The notes: generated from the letters alone by a model not told the origin. Shown: positions 6,877 to 13,377, counted from the first letter of the stretch. The stretch is DNA of 19,887 nt from JAGVYE01 sp964502785 (GCA_964502785.1 CAZCXW010000022.1:1-19887), one strand, 5' to 3'. Made by a program: numbers and translations.

Positions 6877-7275
6877 TCTATGATAAGCGTATGCTGAAAG
6901 TAACAGAGGAACAGTGTTGTTCATAAAATGCAAAGCATCATCTTTTTCTACAAAAATTACTCCCTTGCAAGCGTCCTTAAATTTATTTTCAGCTTCAGGT
7001 GTCGTGCTTGTTCCAATGATTATCCCTTCATATCCCCTCTCTCTGAGAGCACGGACAAAACCAGCGCCATCCATTCGCGGCATCTGGTAATCAGTAATGA
7101 CTACATCATTCTCGAGTAAAGATGGATCATCTAAAGCAATAATAGGGCTGGTATAAGTTTTAACACGTTTTCCTATTTTGCCAACAGCGCGTTGCATAAA
7201 AAATAAATTATCATTCTCATCATCAACAATAGCAATATCTCAGCTTTTATGAAAAACGAGGGGATATTGTAACAT
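6871..7275 (-). pseudogene. Stand-alone response-regulator receiver domain interrupted by in-frame TGA
   Basis: From an ATG at 7275 the frame reads eleven codons, a TGA at 7242-7240 (codon 12), then DIAIVDDENDNL and a complete receiver domain to 6871. Counting from that ATG, the pocket is intact: Asp18-Asp19-Glu20, phospho-acceptor Asp62 in VITDYQMPRMDG, Thr89 in GTST, and Lys111 in VEKDD. No output domain follows, as in many archaeal receivers. The ATG at 7275 sits 23-32 bp after a TATA element, so promoter and start look genuine and only the stop breaks the gene. Starting instead at the ATG at 7197 would lose the DDE pocket. Possible causes: a recent CGA-to-TGA nonsense mutation, readthrough, or sequencing error. 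No partner kinase is present. Confidence 0.7.
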
Positions 7276-7297
7276 TTTTTCTGCAAAAAATAGGGCA

Positions 7298-7307
7298 GTA
7301 TATAAAG
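7298..7307 (-). promoter_or_regulatory. TATA element of the interrupted receiver gene
   Basis: On the minus strand it reads CTTTATATAC, centred about 27 bp upstream of the ATG at 7275. This spacing identifies 7275 as the probable original start. Confidence 0.5.
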
Positions 7308-7424
7308 TATGTGCTTATTTTAGCTAAATAGAAAAAGCATTTGCCGCTTCGAAAAATGAACATCTAAGCCGCGGAATGACTACTCTGATGATTTTATCGC
7401 CAAATGAAAGAAGAAATCAAATAA

Positions 7425-8474
7425 TTAATAATCTCTTTTTATCCTTTCGATGGCTTCTTTAATTTCGTCTAAATGGGCGGCTGGTTTTCCATTTTGCGAA
7501 GAAGAAGAAATGTTCAAATGTTGTTCTACTTTCTTTTCTTTTTTCTCTTCAAGTTTATACTTTATCCTCCATGAATATTCTTTGATTTTCTTGGTGATTT
7601 CTTTAACATCATAAGTTGGCTGTTGGGACTGCCAGATCATCCCTTGCAACGCATCGCCTTGTTTTCGAGGAAGGATATGCGCTGCCAGCTTCCCCAGCGG
7701 GTTATCATCAGAAATTCCAGATTTAAGAAGAATATTTGTTCCCTGTGCTCCTAAGACTTCAAACACCAGCGTCGCAGCCAGAGACGCCGTCATAAAAAGA
7801 TGCGCAGAACTTTCCTGAGAGAGGTCTTCCATTAATTTTTCCGCTTCTTTGCTGTAAATTTCAATATGTCCTGGGGTTGCTGGAGTATTTGATAAAACAC
7901 AAAGAACTTTTTCATCTTCGTAGAGGACTTTTGATGTCTCGCAAACAGATTTAAGAAAGGGAGGAATGCTTCCGGAACCCCGATACCAAGACAAGGGATT
8001 GCGTTGAAAGTAATTACCCATCATTAACGGAAAATTCTGCGCAAGAAGATTCATTTTATCTATTTCAACTTGTTTTGTTTTCTTGAAATCAAAGTTATCA
8101 AAATGATCTTCTTTTTCTCGTGGCAGAAGGTGGGCGATGAAATGCGCCGATTGTTGTCCTGCCGCTCCTCCTAACGAAACAAGAAGATTTATTCCCGTTG
8201 TGAGAATTCCTTCCTTAAGAGCGGCTGCCAATTGCGGAACTAAACCAAATTTGTGCGCAAAATCCTTCGCGGGAATAAACGAAGGAAGCGGATAATGTTC
8301 TTTAAGCATATAAAGAGTATGCCCCTTCACTGCCGGATAAATATCTAACGTAGCAATGGTCTTACTGTCCTCAAAAACAACCTGCCCTTCAATTTCTTTC
8401 CTGACAATTTTACAGAATATGCACAGCTTTTTCTGTTCTTCAATTTGCGCTTTGATTTCGGGAGTTAGCTGCAT
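7425..8474 (-). CDS. Tandem HIT-domain protein with degenerate histidine triads
   Basis: A 349-residue protein built from two HIT-like domains. Domain 1 (about 17-120) starts with the zinc-type CIFCKI (Cys18, Cys21), continues with DIYPAVKGHTLYMLKEHY, and ends QQSAHFIAHLLPR. Domain 2 (about 172-272) has VLYEDEKVLCVLSNTPATPGH and ends NPLGKLAAHILPR. In active HIT hydrolases the motif is H-x-H-x-H and the middle His is the nucleophile. Here domain 1 keeps His111 and His115 but has Ile113 in the middle, and domain 2 keeps only His266 (Lys262, Ala264). Nucleotide hydrolysis by the usual mechanism is therefore unlikely; nucleotide binding or a scaffold role is more plausible. The tail (290-349) is charged and helical. 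The ATG at 8474 is the first in frame; its promoter is not clear. Confidence 0.8.
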   Translation of the reverse strand: MQLTPEIKAQIEEQKKLCIFCKIVRKEIEGQVVFEDSKTIATLDIYPAVKGHTLYMLKEHYPLPSFIPAKDFAHKFGLVPQLAAALKEGILTTGINLLVSLGGAAGQQSAHFIAHLLPREKEDHFDNFDFKKTKQVEIDKMNLLAQNFPLMMGNYFQRNPLSWYRGSGSIPPFLKSVCETSKVLYEDEKVLCVLSNTPATPGHIEIYSKEAEKLMEDLSQESSAHLFMTASLAATLVFEVLGAQGTNILLKSGISDDNPLGKLAAHILPRKQGDALQGMIWQSQQPTYDVKEITKKIKEYSWRIKYKLEEKKEKKVEQHLNISSSSQNGKPAAHLDEIKEAIERIKRDY

Positions 8475-8521
8475 GATTAAGACCTGCTTAAAATTATGAA
8501 TTATTATTTGTGAACATAAAC

Positions 8522-8529
8522 TATTTAAA
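8522..8529 (+). promoter_or_regulatory. TATA element of the LysM gene
   Basis: TATTTAAA lies 23-30 bp before the ATG at 8552. On the minus strand it is 48-55 bp from the HIT-gene ATG, so it could serve that gene only with a leader of about 20 nt. Confidence 0.5.
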
Positions 8530-8551
8530 GATTACTTAGAAAAAGTGGTTT

Positions 8552-8851
8552 ATGGAAACGCTCGCGATACTCTCGATTCTTACAGGTTTAAGTTCCCTAG
8601 ATTATAAAGGGGAAGGACTTTGTGAAATTCCCGCTGTCGCGATTGTACGTCAAGGTGACACATTGGGCGGAATTGCTAAAGAGATCTATGGAAGAAGAGA
8701 CTTGTATCATGTTATTGCTTATTTTAATAATCTTAAAAATCCACATCAAATTTATCCTAGGCAAGAATTAATTCTTCCTGCGGCTTATGAAACAGTGCCG
8801 TGCGCTTTGGCAAAAAATGGAAATGATAAAAATTATAGTTCATTGAATTAG
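8552..8851 (+). CDS. Small LysM-domain protein
   Basis: A 99-residue protein with one LysM domain at about 30-76. VRQGDTLGGIAKEIYGR is the canonical start of the fold, and NNLKNPHQIYPRQELILP the end with its asparagine and final strand. LysM binds N-acetyl-sugar polymers in bacteria, but also occurs as a general small binding module. The N-terminus (ETLAILSILTGLSS) is mildly hydrophobic but has no basic n-region or clear cleavage site, so export is uncertain; the protein may be cytosolic. Ligand unknown. Start supported by a TATA element at 8522-8529. It converges on the TFB gene with a 16-bp gap. Confidence 0.8.
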   Translation: METLAILSILTGLSSLDYKGEGLCEIPAVAIVRQGDTLGGIAKEIYGRRDLYHVIAYFNNLKNPHQIYPRQELILPAAYETVPCALAKNGNDKNYSSLN

Positions 8852-8867
8852 TAAAACGCTTTTCTTC

Positions 8868-9791
8868 CTACTTCTTCTTAACTTTCTCAACTTGTTTCGT
8901 TAATTTTAATTTCTTAATGAGTTCTTTATATCTATTCCTAATTGTAACTTCGGTAACGCCGGCCACGTCTGCCACTTCCCGCTGCGTTCTTTTTTCTCCA
9001 TGAATTAAACTGGCGACATAAAGAGCGGCAGCGGCAATTCCTGTCGGCCCGCGTCCTGATGTTAATTCGATATCTCTGGCCATCTCAAGGATTTCAACCG
9101 ATTTTGACTGCGTTTCCGGGCTTAATTTTAAAGCAGAGGCAAAACGAGGAATATAATCAGCAGGATTGCTTGGCCTGATGCTGATGCTTAATTCTCGCGT
9201 AACAAAACGGTATGTTCTGCCGATTTCTTTTTTTTCGATGCCAGATGCTTCTCCCATTTCATCGAGTGTTCGGGGAATTTCGTGTCTCCGGCATGCTGCA
9301 TACAACGCGCCGGCAATGACTGACTCCATCGATCTTCCTCTCACGAGCCCTTTTTGAACCGCAGAACGATAAATGCCCGCAGCTTCTTCTTCAACAGAGC
9401 GTGGCAAGCGTAAAAAAGAACTGACTCTCTTCAATTCTGCTAAAGCCACTTTTAAGTTTCTTTCAATCGCCGTGCTGATGCGGATATTCCATTTTCGTAA
9501 GCGAAAGAATCTGTCTCTTTCTTTTTCTGAGCCTAATTTGTATAAGTCAGATGAAGTTCCTACTTCCGTTCCTAATCCTTGATCATAAGAAGTTTGTGAT
9601 GCCGGCGCTCCCGTTCTCCTTCTGTCTTCTCCTTCTTCTTCAAAACCTCTCCACTCTGGAGAAAAATCAACCATGCGGTCTTCGATCACCAAGCCGCAAT
9701 CGCGGCATACAGTTTCTCCTCTTTCTACATTTCGAAAAATATTTTTGCTGGCGCATTCAGGACATTCTTTAATTGTGGTTTTCCGTATCAT
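8868..9791 (-). CDS. tfb: Transcription initiation factor IIB (TFB)
   Basis: Archaeal TFB, which bridges TBP on the TATA/BRE promoter to RNA polymerase. The N-terminal zinc ribbon has Cys10, Cys13, Cys29 and Cys32 (CPEC and CRDC). The B-reader/linker region includes FSPEWRGF and DRRRTGAP (57-64). Two cyclin-fold repeats follow, about 112-190 and 205-295. Each has the AGALYAACR or AAAALYVAS core, and the second ends in the BRE-contacting helix-turn-helix REVADVAGVTEVTIRNRYKE. The C-terminus is a lysine-rich tail. Length 307 is normal. The ATG at 9791 is preferred to one at 9827 because a TATA element (9811-9820) lies 20-29 bp upstream of it; the longer form would read through that element. Confidence 0.96.
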   Translation of the reverse strand: MIRKTTIKECPECASKNIFRNVERGETVCRDCGLVIEDRMVDFSPEWRGFEEEGEDRRRTGAPASQTSYDQGLGTEVGTSSDLYKLGSEKERDRFFRLRKWNIRISTAIERNLKVALAELKRVSSFLRLPRSVEEEAAGIYRSAVQKGLVRGRSMESVIAGALYAACRRHEIPRTLDEMGEASGIEKKEIGRTYRFVTRELSISIRPSNPADYIPRFASALKLSPETQSKSVEILEMARDIELTSGRGPTGIAAAALYVASLIHGEKRTQREVADVAGVTEVTIRNRYKELIKKLKLTKQVEKVKKK

Positions 9792-9810
9792 CGTAAGAGG
9801 ACAGTCCCTA

Positions 9811-9820
9811 GATATATATA
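9811..9820 (-). promoter_or_regulatory. TATA element of tfb
   Basis: Alternating GATATATATA, 20-29 bp upstream of the ATG at 9791 on the minus strand. Confidence 0.55.
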
Positions 9821-9881
9821 GTATCAATACTTTTAGAATTGCATTTATAAATCTTTCGGTAGTTTCTCAAAAAGCGAAACA

Positions 9882-9890
9882 TTTATATAA
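9882..9890 (+). promoter_or_regulatory. BRE and TATA of the 47-aa membrane peptide gene
   Basis: TTTATATAA preceded by GCGAAAC (9874-9880, BRE-like), 21-29 bp before the ATG at 9911. This is the best-formed promoter in the window. The same GCGAAAC precedes the shared TATA element near 18057. Confidence 0.7.
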
Positions 9891-9910
9891 TCATTAAAAT
9901 TCCACAACCT

Positions 9911-10054
9911 ATGGAAAAAAGAGGGCAGTTAGGGATTATTGAATTCAAATATTTCCTATTTGGCCTGATTTTAGGCATCATTATTGCTTTAGTTGTTGTG
10001 TTCTTAGGAGCTAAAGGTGTTATTCCTAATTTCTTGAGTTTCTTGTATAAATAA
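9911..10054 (+). CDS. 47-residue single-pass membrane protein with KRGQ N-terminus
   Basis: A 47-codon ORF (ATG 9911, TAA 10052-10054). It starts MEKRGQLGIIEFKYF, continues with about 18 hydrophobic residues (residues 16-33) and ends in a short GVIPNFLSFLYK tail. The basic pair followed by GQ, then a glutamate and a hydrophobic helix, resembles the archaeal class III (prepilin-like) signal segment. The glutamate is further from the glycine than in the usual pattern, so it may simply be a small TM protein. A strong BRE/TATA at the right distance makes it very likely real. It is divergent from tfb. A T-rich stretch (10057-10070) after the stop could end transcription. Function unknown. Confidence 0.75.
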   Translation: MEKRGQLGIIEFKYFLFGLILGIIIALVVVFLGAKGVIPNFLSFLYK

Positions 10055-10087
10055 AGACCTTTTTATCTTCATTTGGGTTCTATAATT

Positions 10088-10201
10088 GTGAATTTTAAGG
10101 GGCGCACTCCAGACATCTTTAAAATCAAAGCTTTAACTGGAGAAGATGCTTATACGGTTAGGTATATACATTCTGTATTATCTGACATGGATGTATACTA
10201 A
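10088..10201 (+). CDS. Possible 37-codon ORF or gene remnant
   Basis: From a GTG at 10088 to TAA at 10199-10201 the frame encodes 37 residues ending KALTGEDAYTVRYIHSVLSDMDVY, which looks protein-like (amphipathic, no low complexity). The frame is also open upstream back to the TAA of the 47-aa peptide gene, so it could be the 3' remnant of a longer gene. There is no clear Shine-Dalgarno sequence and only a weak T-rich TATA-like stretch at 10061-10068. Its stop directly abuts the ATG of the next small ORF. Low confidence. Confidence 0.25.
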   Translation: MNFKGRTPDIFKIKALTGEDAYTVRYIHSVLSDMDVY

Positions 10202-10345
10202 ATGTGGCAAATATTCGAACAGTGTCCTGCACATTACCTTATTAGCATTTGTGAAAAATGTTCGAAAATAATTCACAAATACTATAAGTCATGTCCCTGG
10301 ACTATCTACAATCCAGAGATATGCACAAACAAATCTTTTAGTTGA
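10202..10345 (+). CDS. Possible 47-aa cysteine-rich small protein
   Basis: The ATG at 10202 follows the TAA of the preceding small frame without a gap; TGA is at 10343-10345. The 47 residues carry Cys8, Cys17, Cys20, Cys31 and Cys41 plus His11 and His25 (CPAH, CEKC, KSCPW), a composition that could bind zinc. No family is recognised and no good promoter or Shine-Dalgarno sequence is visible. A 13-bp inverted repeat with one mismatch (10243-10284) lies within it, so the open frame might be accidental in a structured RNA or intergenic region. Confidence 0.3.
   Translation: MWQIFEQCPAHYLISICEKCSKIIHKYYKSCPWTIYNPEICTNKSFS
10243..10284. repeat. Imperfect 13-bp inverted repeat
   Basis: 10243-10255 (TAGCATTTGTGAA) pairs with 10272-10284 (TTCACAAATACTA) except for one C/A mismatch, with a 16-nt loop that contains ATGTTCGAA. 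The inner nine pairs are perfect. There is no T-run after it, so it is not an intrinsic terminator. Confidence 0.5.
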
Positions 10346-10357
10346 TTTAATTAATTG

Positions 10358-10690
10358 TTAATTTCCTGTAATTTTGAGTGCAGAAGGTTCAAACATGAGA
10401 ACATAAGTATCTTCTTCACTTGTAGGACAATGCTCTACTCCTTTAGGGATGACTGCTATTTGACCTTTACTTAAGATAATATTTTTGAAAGGTGGTTTCA
10501 TTTGGATAGTCATTTTTCCTTTAAGGACATAGAATAGTTCATCTTCGTTTGTGTGTTTATGCCAGTGATAGTCTCCTTTGCATAATGCCATTCTAACTAC
10601 TTGATCATTCACTTTTGCAACATCTATTGGATAATAAGCTCGACCATTGATTTCGTTAATTTTATCTTTAAGATTTATTTTAGGAATCAT
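10358..10690 (-). CDS. Small cupin-domain protein
   Basis: A 110-residue single-domain cupin. Motif 1 is intact: His44-x-His46-x4-Glu51-x6-Gly58 in HWHKHTNEDELFYVLKG. Motif 2 is PKGVEH (82-87) with His87. The protein therefore has the usual 3-His/1-Glu metal site. Such stand-alone cupins include sugar isomerases, dioxygenases and regulatory or stress proteins, and no specific substrate can be assigned. The ATG at 10690 is the natural start. A TATA-like AAATATATTT (10729-10738 area) would give a leader of roughly 15-20 nt. A GGAGGAG lies about 25 nt upstream, too far to act as its ribosome site. Confidence 0.85.
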   Translation of the reverse strand: MIPKINLKDKINEINGRAYYPIDVAKVNDQVVRMALCKGDYHWHKHTNEDELFYVLKGKMTIQMKPPFKNIILSKGQIAVIPKGVEHCPTSEEDTYVLMFEPSALKITGN

Positions 10691-10699
10691 GATTTAAGA

Positions 10700-10774
10700 C
10701 TCGCTACACCTGTCTCCTCCTAATAAGCAAATATATTTGGGATCTACAATTTCCATAACTTCAAAAGTAGCGAG
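10700..10774. repeat. 8-bp inverted repeat flanking the cupin promoter
   Basis: CTCGCTAC (10700-10707) and GTAGCGAG (10767-10774) are perfect inverted copies about 60 bp apart, each flanked by a TTTAA-type sequence on its outer side. They bracket the TATA-like element of the cupin gene. They could be a regulator site pair or chance. The rest of the 10691-10911 gap shows no coding frame. Confidence 0.3.
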
Positions 10775-10911
10775 ATTCTATTTAAAACTTCTTAAGAAAT
10801 CACTTCCTTTCCAGCATAATATATATCTGACAGAATAGAAAACATTATTAACACCCCTTTTGACTTTTCTATCACATCAACTCAAAATACATATAAAAAG
10901 AAGGTGTGACC

Positions 10912-11430
10912 ATGGATGTTGAACGAATTCAAAAAATAAATAAGTTAGCCTTGGACTTAATGAGACAGGGTTTAGCGCAGACCAGAGATGAAGCTGTCGA
11001 TCAGGCGGAAAAAGTTTTTCGCCGTCAGGAAACTGGCTATGAATCATTTAAAGAGACTTGGCATGAAGCGTCGAAACCGCAGCCGCCAAAAGAAGAACCC
11101 AGCCAAGTTAATATTTCTCAGGATGAAATGAAAGAGATTCTGAAGCAGAATACTGAATTTATGGTTAAGAAAATCAAGGAGTTTCAGGAGAAAGTCGCCG
11201 TGCTGGAGAAAGACATGGCTGATTTGCGAACCAAAGTTACGTACCACCGCTTGCCGACGGTAGAAGATGTCAAGCAGCAGTCTCAGATCCAGAAAGAAGA
11301 AAGAGGAAGCACGGAAAATATCCCTCGCGGCTCTTCAGAAGCAGCAAAGCCTGCATCACATCCTCGTACGGGAAATTTTAAGGCCGAAGAAGTTTCCATC
11401 GAGAAGTTTTTTTATATGGGAAGCAAATAG
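10912..11430 (+). CDS. Helical, coiled-coil hypothetical protein (172 aa)
   Basis: Family not recognised. Residues 1-35 form a helix (ERIQKINKLALDLMRQGL then DEAVDQAEKVF). A proline-rich linker follows near 50-63. A long coiled-coil candidate at about 65-110 has regular hydrophobic spacing (MKEILKQNTEFMVKKIKEF, VAVLEKDMADLRTKV). The C-terminal third is polar and probably disordered, closing with VSIEKFFYMGSK, which may be a short binding motif. No TM segment or cysteine, so probably cytosolic. GGTG at 10903-10906 is 5 nt before the ATG at 10912, a good Shine-Dalgarno match. A GTG two codons upstream overlaps that site and is less likely. It ends with TAG, followed by a T-rich stretch (11431-11460). 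Confidence 0.75.
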   Translation: MDVERIQKINKLALDLMRQGLAQTRDEAVDQAEKVFRRQETGYESFKETWHEASKPQPPKEEPSQVNISQDEMKEILKQNTEFMVKKIKEFQEKVAVLEKDMADLRTKVTYHRLPTVEDVKQQSQIQKEERGSTENIPRGSSEAAKPASHPRTGNFKAEEVSIEKFFYMGSK

Positions 11431-11460
11431 ATTTTTTTAATCTTTATTTTTCTCATTTAT
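11431..11460 (+). terminator. T-rich archaeal terminator region
   Basis: Immediately after the stop codon of the coiled-coil gene come T7 and then T4-T5 runs (ATTTTTTTAATCTTTATTTTTC) without a strong stem. This is the oligo-T type that stops archaeal RNA polymerase. It also lies between convergent genes. Confidence 0.45.
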
Positions 11461-11463
11461 TTA

Positions 11464-11703
11464 TCAATTCCCGCAATACACTCTTTTAACAACATATCGC
11501 GAATCCTTTCCTAATTCAGCAACTCTCATTCTAAATAATTCTCTCTGCGGTGTTCCTTCTGCCCCTTCCGCGAGAATATAAGCAGCATCCACTGGGGATC
11601 TCCCTCTAAGTTCGGGATTGTTCCAAATGTCGTAAGGGCTTGTTACAGCATCAATTGTCTGCGGACTAACTCTTGTTCTATCAAAGACAGCTGTCATTTC
11701 CAT
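11464..11703 (-). CDS. Hypothetical protein (79 aa)
   Basis: Not recognised. A soluble protein of mixed composition with one cysteine, near the C-terminus, and no signal or TM segment. Residues 15-45 are rich in P, N and D (SPYDIWNNPELRGRSPVDAAYILAEG), followed by a basic helix (QRELFRMRVAEL) and a strand-like end (SRYVVKRVYCGN). A G6 tract (11712-11717 on the plus-strand numbering) is 8 nt before the ATG and is the likely ribosome site. A second ATG is at codon 3. No clear TATA element is seen. Codon use and clean frame support a real gene; function unknown. Confidence 0.55.
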   Translation of the reverse strand: MEMTAVFDRTRVSPQTIDAVTSPYDIWNNPELRGRSPVDAAYILAEGAEGTPQRELFRMRVAELGKDSRYVVKRVYCGN

Positions 11704-11829
11704 ACAACAGTCCCCCCTGATAATTGATGAAAAGCATACCCTGCCAAATTGGTCATTCTATTTTAACTTTTCTTTTCACTATTTTCAAGTTTCTTCATTT
11801 CTTCAAAAATCATTAAAGTTTCCAAAAAG

Positions 11830-11838
11830 TTTAAATAA
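11830..11838 (+). promoter_or_regulatory. TATA element of the surface-protein locus
   Basis: TTTAAATAA preceded by AAAAG lies 37-45 bp before the ATG at 11875. The predicted start of transcription would leave a leader of about 18 nt including AATGGGGGC. A second, weaker TATA-like CTTAAGAATAA (11848 onward) would fit a leaderless mRNA. This gap (11704-11874) holds nothing else recognisable. Confidence 0.45.
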
Positions 11839-11874
11839 CAGTAACTACTTAAGAATAAAAAATCAAATGGGGGC

Positions 11875-13311
11875 ATGGTAAAAATCAAACTATTCATTGC
11901 TATCATAACTGTATTACTATTATCTGGTTTAGCTTCAGCAGCAGTCACGATTGAAGAAACGTCCGTGCCATTGCTTGTTGATTATGAGAATTTTGATCAG
12001 GAAGATCAAACTGTTATTCAAGTGCCTGCGAGTTTTACTGTTAAAAATACAGATCCTACCGATAAAACAGTACAAGTTTCTGTCGAAGGATTGCCTACAG
12101 GATACAGTATTGAACCAGTCTCCAATGTAACCGTGACTACCGGCACAACACAAACCGTGCAAATAAGGTTTAATATCACACACCATGCAGCTCAAGGCAG
12201 CACAAATATTGGAAATATCGTTATTAAAGATCAAAATAATACAGAGTTAGACCGCGCCATTGTCACGCAAAACACAACTTCTATGCTGATAATTAAAGAA
12301 ATCAAAATTGATTACGTTGACGAGGACGGCGAAGATCAGGACGAAGATTTCGATACCGAACGCGATGATGAATTTTCATTGGATAAAAATGTTCAGCCCG
12401 GCTCTAAAATCAATTTAGAAATTGAGATTAAAAATAGGTTTAATGATCAAGATTATGATGACAGTGATATCGAAGAAATCGAGTTAACCGTCGAAGCTGA
12501 CGACAGCGACATCTTCCCGCGAAATTTTGATGAAGAATACACTTTTGATGATTTACGCGCAAAAGAAAAACAGTCTTTATCTATCGACTGGGAGATCCCA
12601 GATGATGCAGATGCTGGCGATTATCGTCTCGATGTCACCATTAAAGGGGAAGACGGCAAAGGCATAAAATATAAACTCGAAAAAAGAATCAATTTAGACC
12701 TGCGCCGTGCCCGTGACGATCTGCGCGTCACCCGCGCAATCCTTTCTCCAAGCACTATCACCACCTGTGATAAAAGTTTTAGCTTAGACGTAGAATTAAA
12801 AAATTACGGCACAGATAATCAACGTTATGCGGGATTTGCTGTTTTTAATAGCGAATTGAAAATTAATGAAAACATTCAAAACATCCAGCTTGATGAATTT
12901 GATGACGGCGATGACACTTGGAGAAAAACGTTTGAACTCAAACTTCCGGCAAATGTTCAAGCTAAAACGTATCGTTTGGATCTTATTCCTTTTATAGACA
13001 GAACGAAAGAAATCAATGAAGAACATCTGGATGTCGCCATTGGCGAGTGCCGCGCTCCAGACAATGAAGCGGAAGAGGACAATGAAACTGAAACAAGCAA
13101 TGGACAAACCGAGACCACGGGTCAAGGGAGGACCACGACATCACCAACAACTCCAACGACAGGAATCATCCCCGCGGGGGAAACGCCTGTTAGCATCGAA
13201 GAAACATATACTTCAGATGACGTGCTTATCGCTTTTTTAATTGTTGGCATCGTTATTGTTGTGGCGTTAATCGCTTCATTTGTTGTCTTGCTTATGAAAC
13301 ACAGATCGTAA
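11875..13311 (+). CDS. Secreted, C-terminally anchored acidic surface protein (478 aa)
   Basis: Signal peptide at 1-23 (ending LASA-A). Ig-like/NEW3-type domain at about 24-130. A second beta domain at about 137-275 has a very acidic insert (DEDGEDQDEDFD, 149-160). A third at about 280-392 is bounded by Cys298 and Cys392. A linker rich in T, G, P and E (393-447), probably glycosylated or extended, leads to a TM helix (450-473) and the basic tail MKHRS. It should be displayed on the outer face of the membrane. The second and third domains resemble the last two of the 1367-aa neighbour. No enzymatic motif is seen; a structural or adhesive role is inferred. The ATG follows a GGGGGC tract by 0-1 nt, too close for a normal ribosome site. 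Confidence 0.8.
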   Translation: MVKIKLFIAIITVLLLSGLASAAVTIEETSVPLLVDYENFDQEDQTVIQVPASFTVKNTDPTDKTVQVSVEGLPTGYSIEPVSNVTVTTGTTQTVQIRFNITHHAAQGSTNIGNIVIKDQNNTELDRAIVTQNTTSMLIIKEIKIDYVDEDGEDQDEDFDTERDDEFSLDKNVQPGSKINLEIEIKNRFNDQDYDDSDIEEIELTVEADDSDIFPRNFDEEYTFDDLRAKEKQSLSIDWEIPDDADAGDYRLDVTIKGEDGKGIKYKLEKRINLDLRRARDDLRVTRAILSPSTITTCDKSFSLDVELKNYGTDNQRYAGFAVFNSELKINENIQNIQLDEFDDGDDTWRKTFELKLPANVQAKTYRLDLIPFIDRTKEINEEHLDVAIGECRAPDNEAEEDNETETSNGQTETTGQGRTTTSPTTPTTGIIPAGETPVSIEETYTSDDVLIAFLIVGIVIVVALIASFVVLLMKHRS

Positions 13312-13320
13312 AAAATCTCT

Positions 13321-13352
13321 AACCGCAGATAAAAGCGGTTTCATTTTTTTTC
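13321..13352 (+). terminator. Hairpin plus T-run between the two surface genes
   Basis: AACCGC (13321-13326) and GCGGTT (13335-13340) form a perfect 6-bp stem with an 8-nt loop, followed by TCATTTTTTTTC. It looks like an intrinsic terminator 10 bp after the first surface gene. No TATA element is visible before the second gene, so it may attenuate rather than end transcription. Confidence 0.6.
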
Positions 13353-13361
13353 GTGGAATGA

Positions 13362-13368
13362 GGGGGGT
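13362..13368 (+). promoter_or_regulatory. G-rich ribosome binding site of the 1367-aa gene
   Basis: GGGGGGT ends 9 nt before the ATG at 13378. It replaces the usual GGAGGTG and supports this start and translation from a longer transcript. Confidence 0.5.
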
Positions 13369-13377
13369 AATTATAAA

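Noticed and set aside
7240..7242. Selenocysteine or a reassigned TGA codon in the receiver gene
   Set aside because: TGA ends other genes here (436-438, 6871-6873, 19753-19755), receiver domains have no known selenocysteine at this place, and no SECIS-like element is evident.
11763..11948. 61-codon minus-strand ORF at the start of the surface locus
   Set aside because: It overlaps the signal peptide region of the surface gene antisense, lacks a promoter and has low-complexity composition.
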